Below are positions 46,226 through 55,258 of a DNA stretch of 64,000 nt, piece by piece. This DNA is from Gelidibacter mesophilus DSM 14095 (lineage in GTDB: Bacteria; Bacteroidota; Bacteroidia; Flavobacteriales; Flavobacteriaceae): NCBI RefSeq assembly GCF_000423005.1, contig NZ_KE383968.1, positions 383,680-447,679 on the forward strand. Reading direction: 5' to 3'. The notes under the pieces were generated by a model. That model saw nothing but the letters and a program-made list of their open reading frames with translations, made no database searches and had not been told where the DNA came from. The position numbers and the translations under genes were made by a program. How positions within the stretch are numbered: the first letter of the stretch is position 1; every line of letters begins with the position of its first letter.

Positions 46226-47283
46226 TACACCAACTGACGACAGACGCTATTGCACTGCTAAAAAATCTGATTGAAACCCCTTCGTTTTCATCTGAAGAAG
46301 ATCAAACGGCACAACTTATTGAGCAATGGTTTAAAAAGTATAATATCGATTACAAAAGAACGGTCAATAATATATGGGCTATTAACAAGCATTTTGATGC
46401 TTCAAAACCCACCTTGCTCCTTAATTCCCATCACGATACGGTAAAACCGAACACCGCCTATACAAAGGATCCGTTTAAAGCCATTGTGGAAAACGGTAAA
46501 TTGTTTGGTTTGGGCAGTAATGATGCCGGCGGGTGTTTGGTATCCTTAATCGCTACGTTTACCTATTTTTATGGGCAGCAAAATTTAAACTATAATTTGG
46601 TGGTTGTCGCTTCCGCGGAGGAAGAGAGCAGTGGACCAAATGGACTGAACAGTATGCTAAAAGTCATTCCAAAAGTTGATGTGGCCATTGTAGGTGAGCC
46701 TACTTTAATGCAACTCGCCATTGCCGAAAAAGGCCTCGTCGTTTTTGACGCCAAAGTAAAAGGGACGCCTAGTCATGCAGCACATCCAAATGACGATAAT
46801 GCCATTTATAATTGCATCAGCGTGCTACAATGGTTTAAAGATTTTAAATTTGAAAAATCATCAACAGCTTTGGGCGACGTCAAATTGACGGTTTCTCAAA
46901 TAAAGGCAGGTAAACAGCATAATGCCGTGCCTGTTGAAGTGGACTTAGTTGTGGACGTGCGGGTGAATGATTGCTACACCAATGCTGAAATTGTGGACAT
47001 TCTGCAAAAAGAATCACCTTGCCATAGCATCATTCCACGCAGTTTACGATTGAACTCCTCGTCTATTCCTAAAGAGCATGCTTTAGTTCAGGCAGGGATA
47101 AAGCTAGGACGAGAAACTTATGGTTCTCCAACGCTTTCAGATCAAGCAGTTCTAACCTGTCCGTCCTTAAAATTGGGTCCTGGAGATAGCACACGCTCGC
47201 ATTCAGCGGATGAGTTTATTTATATCAATGAGATTGAGGAAGGGATTGCATTGTATGTGCAGTTATTGAAGGAAATATTGTAG
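46222..47283 (+). CDS. argE: M20-family deacylase (N-acetyl/N-succinylornithine or -citrulline deacylase)
   Basis: 353 aa di-zinc M20 peptidase fold: NSHHDTVKP (metal His and Asp, ~72-80), GSNDAGGCLVS (bridging Asp, ~98-108), ASAEEESSG (catalytic and metal Glu, ~131-139), GEPT, and a final HSADEF His. In a pathway that carbamoylates the acylated ornithine, this enzyme should remove the acyl group from N-acylcitrulline rather than from N-acylornithine. Coupled to argB. Which acyl group is removed cannot be told from sequence. Confidence 0.88.
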   Translation: MIHQLTTDAIALLKNLIETPSFSSEEDQTAQLIEQWFKKYNIDYKRTVNNIWAINKHFDASKPTLLLNSHHDTVKPNTAYTKDPFKAIVENGKLFGLGSNDAGGCLVSLIATFTYFYGQQNLNYNLVVVASAEEESSGPNGLNSMLKVIPKVDVAIVGEPTLMQLAIAEKGLVVFDAKVKGTPSHAAHPNDDNAIYNCISVLQWFKDFKFEKSSTALGDVKLTVSQIKAGKQHNAVPVEVDLVVDVRVNDCYTNAEIVDILQKESPCHSIIPRSLRLNSSSIPKEHALVQAGIKLGRETYGSPTLSDQAVLTCPSLKLGPGDSTRSHSADEFIYINEIEEGIALYVQLLKEIL

Positions 47284-47548
47284 AAGAGTATCAAGATTTT
47301 AGAACCAAGAATTAAGACTTGATTTTGAATTGGTTTAAATTTGGTGCTAAGAAATATAACAATTGGAAAGTAGATGGTTGTCCAAAATTTAGCGGTTGAA
47401 TTATTTTCAACAGTGTTGAAACCATGAAAGCATTTCGACTGCACTCAATGTGACAGTGCGTTGGATTTTTTACTTTTGAAATTGATAAGAAAATAATAAT
47501 TTAAAAATGAAGTGTGGGTTTAGATTCCTGCCTTCGCAGGAATTTTGT
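47284..47548. other. argE-argH gap with repeats and a possible internal promoter
   Basis: 265 nt. GCATTTCGACTGCACTCAATG (from 47431) and the adjoining GCACT/AGTGC inverted pair resemble an intergenic element I recall as very common in Flavobacteriaceae. TACTTTTG (47471-47478) matches the -7 consensus exactly but lacks a TTTG at -33. argH may have its own weak promoter, which would explain why the otherwise continuous operon is interrupted here. Confidence 0.4.
47524..47543. repeat. ATTCCTGC palindrome before argH (family B)
   Basis: Perfect 8-bp inverted repeat ATTCCTGC-cttc-GCAGGAAT, ending 5 nt before the argH ATG at 47549. Same arms as 32277-32296. Confidence 0.65.
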
Positions 47549-48838
47549 ATGAAACTTTGGGATAAAGGTATTAGTATCGATAAAAAGATTGAACAGTTTA
47601 CGGTTGGCAACGACCGAGAAATTGATTTGCATATTGCTAAATATGATGTTCAAGCCTCTTTGGCTCATGCCAAAATGCTACACTCCATCGGTATTATATC
47701 GAAGGACGAATTGGTACAATTGGAAGGTGGTTTAAAAACGTTGGCGCAACAAATTGAAGCGGGCACCTTTACTATCGACCGTCAATTTGAGGATGTCCAC
47801 TCTAAAATAGAATTTGAACTCACAAAAACCTTAGGCGATGTGGGGAAAAAAATCCATACGGCACGTTCAAGAAACGATCAGGTTTTAGTAGCGCTCCAAC
47901 TTTATTACAAAGAAAACATCGGAATCATCCACGACAAAACCGAGGTGTTTTTCATTACGTTATTAGATTTGGCCGAAACCCACAAAAAAGCATTAGTTCC
48001 AGGTTATACACATTTGCAAGTGGCTATGCCCTCTTCTTTTGGTTTATGGTTCTCTGCGTATGCTGAGTTGCTTATTGACGATGTTTACCTGCTCAACGCC
48101 GCTTTAAAAACGGTAGATCAGAATCCGTTAGGCTCTGCAGCGGGATACGGCAGTTCGTTTGGTATTGATCGGGAATTGACCACTAAAGAAATGCAATTTT
48201 CAACCTTAAAATACAATGTTGTGGCAGCGCAAATGGCGCGTGGCAAAAGTGAGCGTACCATGGCTTTGACTTTAGGAAGTTTGTGCAATACCATGGCGCG
48301 CTTTGCCATGGATATTTGCTTGTATATGAGCCAGAATTTCGGATTTATCAGTTTCCCTGATGAATTGACCACTGGAAGTAGTATCATGCCGCATAAGAAG
48401 AATCCTGACGTTTTTGAATTGATCCGTGGAAAGTGCAATAAAATCCAAGCGCTTCAAACAGAAATGATACTGATTACCAATAATCTCCCAAGTGGCTATC
48501 ATCGGGATTACCAATTGTTGAAAGAGAACATGATTCTTGCTATCAATGATGTAAAAGATATTTTGGATATTTTCAATTATTCCATTCAACAAATTATTAT
48601 TAAAGAGATTGATCTGAACGATTCAAAATATCAGTATTTGTTCACCGTCGACAATATCAATACGCTGGTTGAAGATGGCATGAGCTTCCGTGAAGCTTAT
48701 CAAATTATTGGGAAACAAGTGCAAGAAGGCACCTATCAACCAGATACCTCCAAAGACCATACGCATCAAGGTAGTATTGGAAATTTATGTTTGGAGCAAA
48801 TTAAAGCGAAGTTTCCTAGACGTGAAAAGCATCCGTGA
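47549..48838 (+). CDS. argH: argininosuccinate lyase
   Basis: 429 aa from ATG 47549 (MKLWDKGI). An in-frame ATG at 47507 would translate straight through the intergenic palindrome and is rejected. Fumarase/ASL superfamily motifs: EDVHSKIEFELT and TARSRNDQ (~105-112), PGYTHLQVAMP (catalytic His), and the signature GSSIMPHKKNPD (~280-291, catalytic Ser loop). It splits argininosuccinate to arginine and fumarate, the last pathway step. Its stop codon lies in the loop of a strong hairpin. Confidence 0.93.
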   Translation: MKLWDKGISIDKKIEQFTVGNDREIDLHIAKYDVQASLAHAKMLHSIGIISKDELVQLEGGLKTLAQQIEAGTFTIDRQFEDVHSKIEFELTKTLGDVGKKIHTARSRNDQVLVALQLYYKENIGIIHDKTEVFFITLLDLAETHKKALVPGYTHLQVAMPSSFGLWFSAYAELLIDDVYLLNAALKTVDQNPLGSAAGYGSSFGIDRELTTKEMQFSTLKYNVVAAQMARGKSERTMALTLGSLCNTMARFAMDICLYMSQNFGFISFPDELTTGSSIMPHKKNPDVFELIRGKCNKIQALQTEMILITNNLPSGYHRDYQLLKENMILAINDVKDILDIFNYSIQQIIIKEIDLNDSKYQYLFTVDNINTLVEDGMSFREAYQIIGKQVQEGTYQPDTSKDHTHQGSIGNLCLEQIKAKFPRREKHP

Positions 48839-48850
48839 AGGATGCTTTTC
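48824..48850. terminator. hairpin overlapping the argH stop codon, between convergent arg and leu operons
   Basis: Perfect 11-bp stem GAAAAGCATCC/GGATGCTTTTC with a 5-nt loop; the TGA stop of argH is inside the loop. Only a short TTTTC is available as U-run, and it is part of the stem, so termination may be weak. It lies ~60 nt beyond the leuB stop and could serve both directions. Confidence 0.55.
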
Positions 48851-48857
48851 TGAAGAG

Positions 48858-48921
48858 CTATTATTTAAAATTCTGACTAACTAAATTATTTCTGACTAAC
48901 TAAATTAACTTTAAATAATAG
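48858..48921. repeat. tandem 18-nt repeat framed by a 12-bp inverted repeat at the leuB 3' end
   Basis: CTATTATTTAAA (48858-48869) and TTTAAATAATAG (48910-48921) are perfectly complementary. Between them TTCTGACTAACTAAATTA occurs twice (48871-48888 and 48890-48907) with a 1-nt spacer. The leuB stop (48911-48913) is in the right arm. The result is a stem with a 40-nt loop made of two identical copies. Confidence 0.7.
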
Positions 48922-50029
48922 TAGATTGTCCTAAATGGATATTTGTAAAATTCATATTAGTGTCCTTCGGATTATTTATAAAATCTTCAATAAAATCGCC
49001 CACTTTGGTAGTTGAAATATGATTGAATTTGGTATTTAAATCAGGTGTGGTGATATTCAATTTTAATGAACGCTCTACGCCTTCTCTAATCAGTTCTGCT
49101 TCTTCATAAAGTTCAAAATGATCCAATAACATGGCTGCTGACAAAATGGACGCAATAGGATTGGCAATTCCTAAGTTCTTTGCCTGCGGATAAGAGCCGT
49201 GGATAGGCTCAAACATCGCGAAGTAATCACCAACCGAGGCGGAAGCCAAGAGTCCAATAGAACCACCAATAACACTTGCTTCGTCGCTTATGATGTCACC
49301 AAACATATTTTCTGTCAGGATAACATCAAATTGTTTTGGATTCAGGATGATTTGCATGGCTGCGTTATCCACAAATAGATAATCAAGCTTTACATCTTTG
49401 TATTCTTGCGATACTTCAGTCACCACTTTTCGCCATAAACGCGACGATTCCAAAACATTGGCCTTGTCAACCAAAGTCACTTTACGCTTTCTGGATTGTG
49501 CGGCTTTAAATGCTAAATGTGTGATGCGTTCTATCTCTGAACGAGAGTACACACATAAATCAGAGGCTGTATTTCCGTCGTCACTGAGGGTCTTCTCGCC
49601 AAAGTAAATACCTCCGGTTAGCTCTCTATAAATACAGATATCTGTGCCTTTAATAAAATTTTTCTTTAATGGAGATTTGTCCAAAAGCGTATCATAGGCC
49701 TTAACCGGCCTGATATTGGCGTATAAACCCAATTCCTTGCGCAATTTCAATAAGCCTTGCTCCGGACGTACTTTAGAAGCTGGGTTATTATCGTATTTTG
49801 GATCGCCAATGGCCCCAAATAAAATGGCATCGGTGTTTTTACATAAATCGAGGGTTACCTTAGGTAACGGATCTCCAGTCTCATCAATTGCAATGGCACC
49901 AACTGGCGCATATTTGAATTGAAACGTGTGGTCAAATTCTTGAGCAATGGCCTTCAACACCTTTACCGCTTGTGCGGTTACTTCCGGTCCTACGCCATCT
50001 CCTGGCAATACAGCTATTTTTAATTTCAT
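48911..50029 (-). CDS. leuB: 3-isopropylmalate dehydrogenase
   Basis: 372 aa. The opening strand KIAVLPGDGVGPEVT, the substrate Arg region YRELTGGIYFGE (~134-145), the metal-binding Asp segment FGDIISDEASVIGGSIGLLASAS (~243-265), and the NAD site MFEPIHGSYP mark the beta-decarboxylating dehydrogenase family. NAD-dependent oxidation and decarboxylation of 3-isopropylmalate. Last gene of the leuA-C-D-B operon. The C-terminal ~18 residues (after FIEDFINNPKD) form an extension lying in the inverted-repeat region and may be acquired. Confidence 0.94.
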   Translation of the reverse strand: MKLKIAVLPGDGVGPEVTAQAVKVLKAIAQEFDHTFQFKYAPVGAIAIDETGDPLPKVTLDLCKNTDAILFGAIGDPKYDNNPASKVRPEQGLLKLRKELGLYANIRPVKAYDTLLDKSPLKKNFIKGTDICIYRELTGGIYFGEKTLSDDGNTASDLCVYSRSEIERITHLAFKAAQSRKRKVTLVDKANVLESSRLWRKVVTEVSQEYKDVKLDYLFVDNAAMQIILNPKQFDVILTENMFGDIISDEASVIGGSIGLLASASVGDYFAMFEPIHGSYPQAKNLGIANPIASILSAAMLLDHFELYEEAELIREGVERSLKLNITTPDLNTKFNHISTTKVGDFIEDFINNPKDTNMNFTNIHLGQSTII

Positions 50030-50033
50030 CTTA

Positions 50034-50053
50034 ATTTCTGCGAAGGCAGGAAT
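50034..50053. repeat. ATTYCTGC palindrome upstream of leuB (family B)
   Basis: ATTTCTGC-gaag-GCAGGAAT, one mismatch in 8 bp. It starts 5 nt upstream of the leuB start codon, the same placement as the copy before argH. Confidence 0.55.
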
Positions 50054-50165
50054 CCCCTACCTTCAATTATTTTAATGTTTATTTTTTTCTTTTTACTTAA
50101 TTTTGGTCAATATTTCAAAGCTTTGTTTAAAACCTACGGGGTTTCTCTCCTTCGGCGGAAAGATT

Positions 50166-50182
50166 GAAACCTTGAAGGTTTC
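50166..50182. repeat. family A palindrome at the leuD 3' end
   Basis: GAAACCTT-g-AAGGTTTC, perfect 8-bp arms, touching the leuD stop codon. A related AAACCTAcggGGTTT lies ~35 nt further toward leuB (50128-50143). Confidence 0.6.
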
Positions 50183-50775
50183 TAATATGTTTGCAATGTC
50201 TTTTCAAATGCCTCAATCGTTGCCTTCTTACTTAACAAATAGTCAATATCATCATAACCATTGATCATACATGTTTTTTTGTAGGCATCAATATCAAAAG
50301 GTTCTGAATGGTTTGATCCGTCTATCCCAATAGTTTGTGCTTCTAAATCTACAGTAATTGTGGTTTTTGGATCCGTTTTAATGGTGGTCATCAGTTCCTT
50401 TAAAAACCCAGGCGAAACCTGAATTGGAAGTAAACCGTTATTCAGTGCATTACCCTTAAAAATATCGGCAAAGAAACTTGAGACAATCACTTTAAATCCG
50501 TAATCGGTCAATGCCCAAGCCGCATGTTCTCTACTGCTGCCACATCCAAAATTATCACCAGCCACTAAAATGGGGCCTTCATATTGGGATTGATTCAAGA
50601 CAAAATTTGTGTTGATCGATCCATCATTTTGAAATCGCCAATCTCTAAATACGTTTTCACCAAAGCCATCCCTATTGGTCGCTTTTAAAAAACGTGCAGG
50701 GATGATTTGATCAGTATCGACATTTTCGATATCTAATGGAATTGCAGTTGCTGTTAAGGTTTTAAATTTTTCCAT
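50182..50775 (-). CDS. leuD: 3-isopropylmalate dehydratase, small subunit
   Basis: 197 aa from the ATG at 50775 (MEKFKTL); the longer frame from 50805 adds ten charged residues without homology. Aconitase-swivel domain motifs: [12 protein letters not shown] (~20-31), [17 protein letters not shown] (~73-89) and NGLLPIQVS. With LeuC it isomerises 2- to 3-isopropylmalate. It lies 205 nt after leuC; that gap contains a family A palindrome. Confidence 0.93.
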   Translation of the reverse strand: MEKFKTLTATAIPLDIENVDTDQIIPARFLKATNRDGFGENVFRDWRFQNDGSINTNFVLNQSQYEGPILVAGDNFGCGSSREHAAWALTDYGFKVIVSSFFADIFKGNALNNGLLPIQVSPGFLKELMTTIKTDPKTTITVDLEAQTIGIDGSNHSEPFDIDAYKKTCMINGYDDIDYLLSKKATIEAFEKTLQTY

Positions 50776-50950
50776 GTCCACTTCCCGTCTTTCGGCTTGT
50801 TTCACAATGTACCTTCAATGAAAAAACATTTTCATTTCAGTAATGCGCAAGATAAATTTTAGCGGGTATCTCTTTAATTTATTATTTTATTTTCATAGCC
50901 ACGAATGGGCTTCGGTAGCTTTTTTATAACTTTCTGTCCTTTTCAAACTA

Positions 50951-50969
50951 CAAGGTTTTTGAAACCTTG
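50951..50969. repeat. family A palindrome between leuC and leuD
   Basis: CAAGGTTT-ttg-AAACCTTG, perfect 8-bp arms. Fourth member of the AGGTTT/AAACCT family in this window. Confidence 0.65.
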
Positions 50970-50980
50970 CAGGCTGAAGC

Positions 50981-52363
50981 TTAATTTAACTGTCTAGTAA
51001 TATCAATAATCCTACCTTCCACAGCGGTTGCGGCAGCCATCAACGGACTTGCCAAAATGGTACGGGCCCCTTGACCTTGTCTCCCTTCAAAATTTCTATT
51101 TGAGGTGGAGACACAATACTCCCCTTGGGGAATTTTATCATCATTCATTGCCAAACATGCGGAACATCCGGGTTGACGCAGTTCAAATCCTGCCGCATCG
51201 AAAATAGTTTTTAACCCTTCTTCTATAATTTGCGCCTCTACTTGTTTGCTTCCAGGAACCAACCAAGCCGTAACATTATCTGCCTTATGTTTGCCCTTGA
51301 TATAATCGGCGGCTATTCTGAAATCTTCAATTCTTGAATTGGTACAACTCCCTATAAAAACAAAATTGATCGGTTTTCCAATTAGAGTTTCACCTTTCTT
51401 AAAGTTCATATACTCCAAGGCCTTTTCAAAAGAGGCATCACTAGTTTCAGGAATAAATTCGGATATTTTGATTCCCATTCCTGGGTTGGTACCATAAGTA
51501 AGCATTGGCTCAATATCTTCGGCATCAAAGTAATATTCTTTATCAAAAACAGCGTCAGCATCGGTTGGCAATGTTTTCCAATAAGCCACTTTTTTGTCAA
51601 ATGATTCGCCTTGAGGGGCAAATTTTCGACCTTTCACGTATTCAAAAGTGGTGTCATCTGGGGCAATCATCCCTCCTCGAGCGCCCATTTCAATGCTCAT
51701 ATTGCAAACTGTCATTCGTCCTTCCATGGACATATTTTCAAACACATCGCCAGCATATTCGCAAAAATAGCCTGTACCAGCGTTGGTACCGATCTTTGAA
51801 ATAATATATAGAATCACATCCTTGGAAAGGACGCCGTTTTTCAATTTACCATTTACCGTAACTCTTAAACTCTTAGGTTTTGTAAGCAATAAACATTGGC
51901 TCGCAAAAACCTGCGCCACTTGACTGGTACCAATCCCGAAAGCAATCGTTCCAAAAGCACCGTGTGTTGAGGTATGGCTATCGCCACACACAATGGTCAT
52001 CCCTGGCTGGGTGATGCCCAATTCTGGCGCCATGACGTGTACAATCCCGTTATATTTGTGCCCCAGTTCATAGAGCGTAATATTATTTTTCTCACAATTG
52101 GCAGAAAGTTGTTCCAACTGTTTTCTAGAAAGTTCATCCTTGATTGGCAGATGCTGATTGCCTGTAGGCGTATTATGATCAGCCGTAGCTACAATTTGTT
52201 TGGGTCTAAATACTGGAATATTGCGTTCTTTGAGCTCATTAAAAGCCTGCGGACTCGTTACTTCATGAATCAAATGTTTATCGATATATAGTATTTGCGG
52301 TCCATTTTCAATCGTATCGACCACGTGGGCATCCCAAACTTTATCAAATAAGGTTTTTCCCAT
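50981..52363 (-). CDS. leuC: 3-isopropylmalate dehydratase, large subunit
   Basis: 460 aa aconitase-family catalytic subunit. [14 protein letters not shown] start, [25 protein letters not shown] (~126-150), and the three 4Fe-4S Cys ligands in GSCTNSR (~342) and GCSACLAM (~402-409). Works with LeuD on isopropylmalate. Only 1 nt separates its start from the leuA stop, so it is translationally coupled to leuA. Confidence 0.95.
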   Translation of the reverse strand: MGKTLFDKVWDAHVVDTIENGPQILYIDKHLIHEVTSPQAFNELKERNIPVFRPKQIVATADHNTPTGNQHLPIKDELSRKQLEQLSANCEKNNITLYELGHKYNGIVHVMAPELGITQPGMTIVCGDSHTSTHGAFGTIAFGIGTSQVAQVFASQCLLLTKPKSLRVTVNGKLKNGVLSKDVILYIISKIGTNAGTGYFCEYAGDVFENMSMEGRMTVCNMSIEMGARGGMIAPDDTTFEYVKGRKFAPQGESFDKKVAYWKTLPTDADAVFDKEYYFDAEDIEPMLTYGTNPGMGIKISEFIPETSDASFEKALEYMNFKKGETLIGKPINFVFIGSCTNSRIEDFRIAADYIKGKHKADNVTAWLVPGSKQVEAQIIEEGLKTIFDAAGFELRQPGCSACLAMNDDKIPQGEYCVSTSNRNFEGRQGQGARTILASPLMAAATAVEGRIIDITRQLN

Positions 52364-52364
52364 C

Positions 52365-53540
52365 TTAAGCTGAAATTATTTGTTGGTACACTTTACTGGT
52401 TTCAATAATCTGATGGATATCTTTATCATTAACTTCTTTCTTAATATCCGCAAAATCCAAGAAATTCGCATAAACCGCATCCAATTGCAATTTTGTCAAT
52501 TCATAACCTACATTTTTAGCACGGTAGGCCAAAGCTGCACGACCACTTCTTGCAGTCAACACAATTGCCGATTCGGTGACGCCAACATCGCTTGGATTGA
52601 TAATTTCATAAGTTTCCCTGTTTTTGATAACGCCATCCTGATGAATTCCTGAACTGTGCGCAAAAGCATTAGCTCCTACAATAGCTTTATTAGGTTGCGT
52701 ATAAATACCCATACTTTCTGATACCAGCTGACTGATGCCATACAAGTGTTGGGTTCTGATGTTGGTATCCAAATTAAGATAAGGATGTTGTTTTAACACC
52801 ATTACCACTTCTTCAAGTGCCGTGTTACCGGCGCGCTCCCCTATGCCGTTGATGGTACACTCAATTTGTCGTGCGCCGTTGATCACACCTTCAATAGAGT
52901 TAGCAGTCGCCAAACCTAAATCATTATGACAATGGCAGGACAAGATGGCCTTTTCAATACCTTTAACGTTTTCTTTGAGGTATTTTATTTTCGCTCCATA
53001 TTCGCTTGGCAAACAATACCCTGTAGTATCAGGAATATTTAAGACCGTGGCCCCGGCTTTAATTGCCATTTCACAAACACGAGCTAAAAACTCGTTATCA
53101 GTACGTCCGGCATCCTCTGCATAAAACTCAACATCTTCCACAAAGGTTTTTGCAAATTTCACGGCTTCATAAGCGCGTTCCAAAATAACACTTTGATTGG
53201 AATTGAATTTATATTTTATATGCGATGCTGACGTTCCAATACCTGTATGGATCCTTGGGTACTTTGCATATCTTAAAGCTTCCGCCGCAATTTTAATGTC
53301 ATTTTCCACAGCACGCGTCAAACCACAAACTGTTGTATTTTTAATCAGTTTTGAAATCTCTTCAACAGATTTAAAATCGCCCGGACTAGATACCGGAAAA
53401 CCAGCTTCAATGATGTCAACACCTAAATTTTCGAGGCGTTCCGCAATAATCAACTTTTGGTTGGTATTGAGTTTACATCCAGGAACTTGCTCCCCATCTC
53501 TTAAGGTCGTGTCAAAAATTTGAACATTATTATCAGACAT
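52365..53540 (-). CDS. leuA: 2-isopropylmalate synthase, short form
   Basis: 391 aa from ATG 53540 ([10 protein letters not shown]); starts at 53549 and 53591 are also in frame but lie upstream of the first conserved residues. The TIM-barrel HMGL-like domain has DTTLRDGEQ (metal Asp), HCHNDLG (~200) and the SGIHQDGV His pair. The protein ends just after the linker region; the ~130-residue C-terminal dimer domain that binds leucine in E. coli LeuA (523 aa) is missing. Homocitrate or citramalate synthase are theoretical alternatives, but leuCDB directly follow. Divergent from the helical-repeat gene. Confidence 0.9.
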   Translation of the reverse strand: MSDNNVQIFDTTLRDGEQVPGCKLNTNQKLIIAERLENLGVDIIEAGFPVSSPGDFKSVEEISKLIKNTTVCGLTRAVENDIKIAAEALRYAKYPRIHTGIGTSASHIKYKFNSNQSVILERAYEAVKFAKTFVEDVEFYAEDAGRTDNEFLARVCEMAIKAGATVLNIPDTTGYCLPSEYGAKIKYLKENVKGIEKAILSCHCHNDLGLATANSIEGVINGARQIECTINGIGERAGNTALEEVVMVLKQHPYLNLDTNIRTQHLYGISQLVSESMGIYTQPNKAIVGANAFAHSSGIHQDGVIKNRETYEIINPSDVGVTESAIVLTARSGRAALAYRAKNVGYELTKLQLDAVYANFLDFADIKKEVNDKDIHQIIETSKVYQQIISA

Positions 53541-53687
53541 TTGTTGCATTTTATTTTTGTATTGACTAGCTAAGTTATACTTTGGATTCAAATTCAGATG
53601 GGCTATCCTTTGACTTTTACGATGTCCAGTCGATTTTAAACATTACAACTTATTGATTTTCAACTATTTAATAGCCATTTTAACGTG

Positions 53688-55235
53688 ATGACTAAAGAGC
53701 AAAAAGATAATTTATTTCAGTTGGTAAAATCACTCACCAAGTCCGAAAAGCGCCAGTTTAAACTGTTTGTTGGCCGACTTGGCGTGAATGCCGATTCCAA
53801 ATTTTTGAATCTTTTCAACTTTTTGGACAAAGCCACTATCTATGATGAACCAGCCATTATAAAAACAGGAATTGTCAAAAAACAGCAATTAGCAAATGTT
53901 AAAGCGCACTTATACAAACAGATTTTAATTAGCTTAAAACTCAATCCTTCACACCAAAATATTCGATCCCAAATACGTGAACAACTTGATTTTGCTTCCA
54001 TTTTATACCATAAAGGACTTTATAAACAGAGCTTAAAAATTCTTGATAAGGTCAAGGAACTCGCCATTCAACATGAAGAAAAAAATATGGCCTACGAGAT
54101 TGTAGAACTGGAAAAAATCATAGAATCGCAATTTATTACCCGCAGTATCAGCACGCGTGCCGATGAACTTACCGTTCAGGCCAAGGAATTGAGCGAGCTG
54201 AACGTTATTACTAGTAAGCTGTCAAATTTATCACTTCAATTGTACAGTATCATCTTAAAATCCGGTTATGTTAAAAATGCAGAGGAAGGATATAAAGTAA
54301 CCGCCTATTTTAATGATCGACTTCCAAAATTTGAAATTTCTAAAATAGGGTTTAGAGAGAAATTATGGCTCTATAATTCCTATTTGTGGTATAACTTCTT
54401 GCTTCAGGATTTTTTGAATTGTTACAAGTACGCCTCAAAATGGGTAAACTTATTTTATGACAATCCGCACATGATCAGTTTAAATCCCGTTTTCTTTTTG
54501 AAGGGTAATAATTATCTGCTTGAAGCGCTGTTTTTTATCAGAAAAAAACCTAAGTTTTTAAAGAAGCTACGGATTCTGGAAGAACACATCGAGCGGCCCG
54601 ATTTTCCGAAGGATGAAAATGTGGAAGCTTTAGCGTTTTTGTACCTTAATTTTCACAGAATCAATCAACATTTTATTGATGGGACCTTTGATGAAGGCCT
54701 GAACCTTATTCCAAGAATTGAAAATAAATTAAAAAAATTCAATAACCGACTTGATGAACATCATAAAATGATTTTTTACTATAAATTTGCAAGCTTACAG
54801 TTTGGCGCCGGCAATAATAAGGCCTGCATTTTTTATCTCGATAAGATTATTTCCAACAAATCACTCTCCATGAGGGAAGATTTACAGTGTTTTGCGCGGG
54901 TATTGAATTTGGTAGCGCACTATGAAGCCGGTTTGGATTATCATATGGAAAGCCTTTTAAAGAGCACCTATAAATTCCTTTTAAAGATTAATGATCTCTA
55001 TGAGGTTCAAAAGGAAATGATAAAGTTTATAAAAGGCTTGCAGGATATTTTTCCTCATGATCTAAAAAAAGCTTTTGTCGAACTGCATAAAACCTTGAAA
55101 ACCTATGAAGACCATCCATACGAGCGTCGTGCGTTCTTGTATTTGGACATTATATCATGGTTGGAGAGCAAAATTGAAAACAAACCTGTTGGACAAATAA
55201 TTAGAGATAAATATTTGGCGGAGTTTGCAAATTAA
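53688..55235 (+). CDS. uncharacterised helical-repeat protein
   Basis: 515 aa from ATG 53688 (a GTG one codon earlier is also possible). No signal peptide or membrane helix. Rich in Lys, Leu, Tyr and Phe, with repeating ~35-40-residue helix pairs (for example DFASILYHKGLYKQSLKILDKVKELA, near 103-128), so TPR-like. The N terminus (TKEQKDNLFQLVKSLTKSEKRQFKLFV) is a motif I associate with conserved hypothetical proteins of Flavobacteriaceae. Divergent from leuA, 147 nt apart, so a shared control region is possible. Function unknown; a scaffold or adaptor is as far as the sequence goes. Confidence 0.7.
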   Translation: MTKEQKDNLFQLVKSLTKSEKRQFKLFVGRLGVNADSKFLNLFNFLDKATIYDEPAIIKTGIVKKQQLANVKAHLYKQILISLKLNPSHQNIRSQIREQLDFASILYHKGLYKQSLKILDKVKELAIQHEEKNMAYEIVELEKIIESQFITRSISTRADELTVQAKELSELNVITSKLSNLSLQLYSIILKSGYVKNAEEGYKVTAYFNDRLPKFEISKIGFREKLWLYNSYLWYNFLLQDFLNCYKYASKWVNLFYDNPHMISLNPVFFLKGNNYLLEALFFIRKKPKFLKKLRILEEHIERPDFPKDENVEALAFLYLNFHRINQHFIDGTFDEGLNLIPRIENKLKKFNNRLDEHHKMIFYYKFASLQFGAGNNKACIFYLDKIISNKSLSMREDLQCFARVLNLVAHYEAGLDYHMESLLKSTYKFLLKINDLYEVQKEMIKFIKGLQDIFPHDLKKAFVELHKTLKTYEDHPYERRAFLYLDIISWLESKIENKPVGQIIRDKYLAEFAN

Positions 55236-55258
55236 CGACACATACATCATTATTTTTT

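Noticed and set aside
53541..53687. Leucine leader peptide before leuA
   Set aside because: Short frames in this gap contain no Leu run and there is no terminator hairpin.
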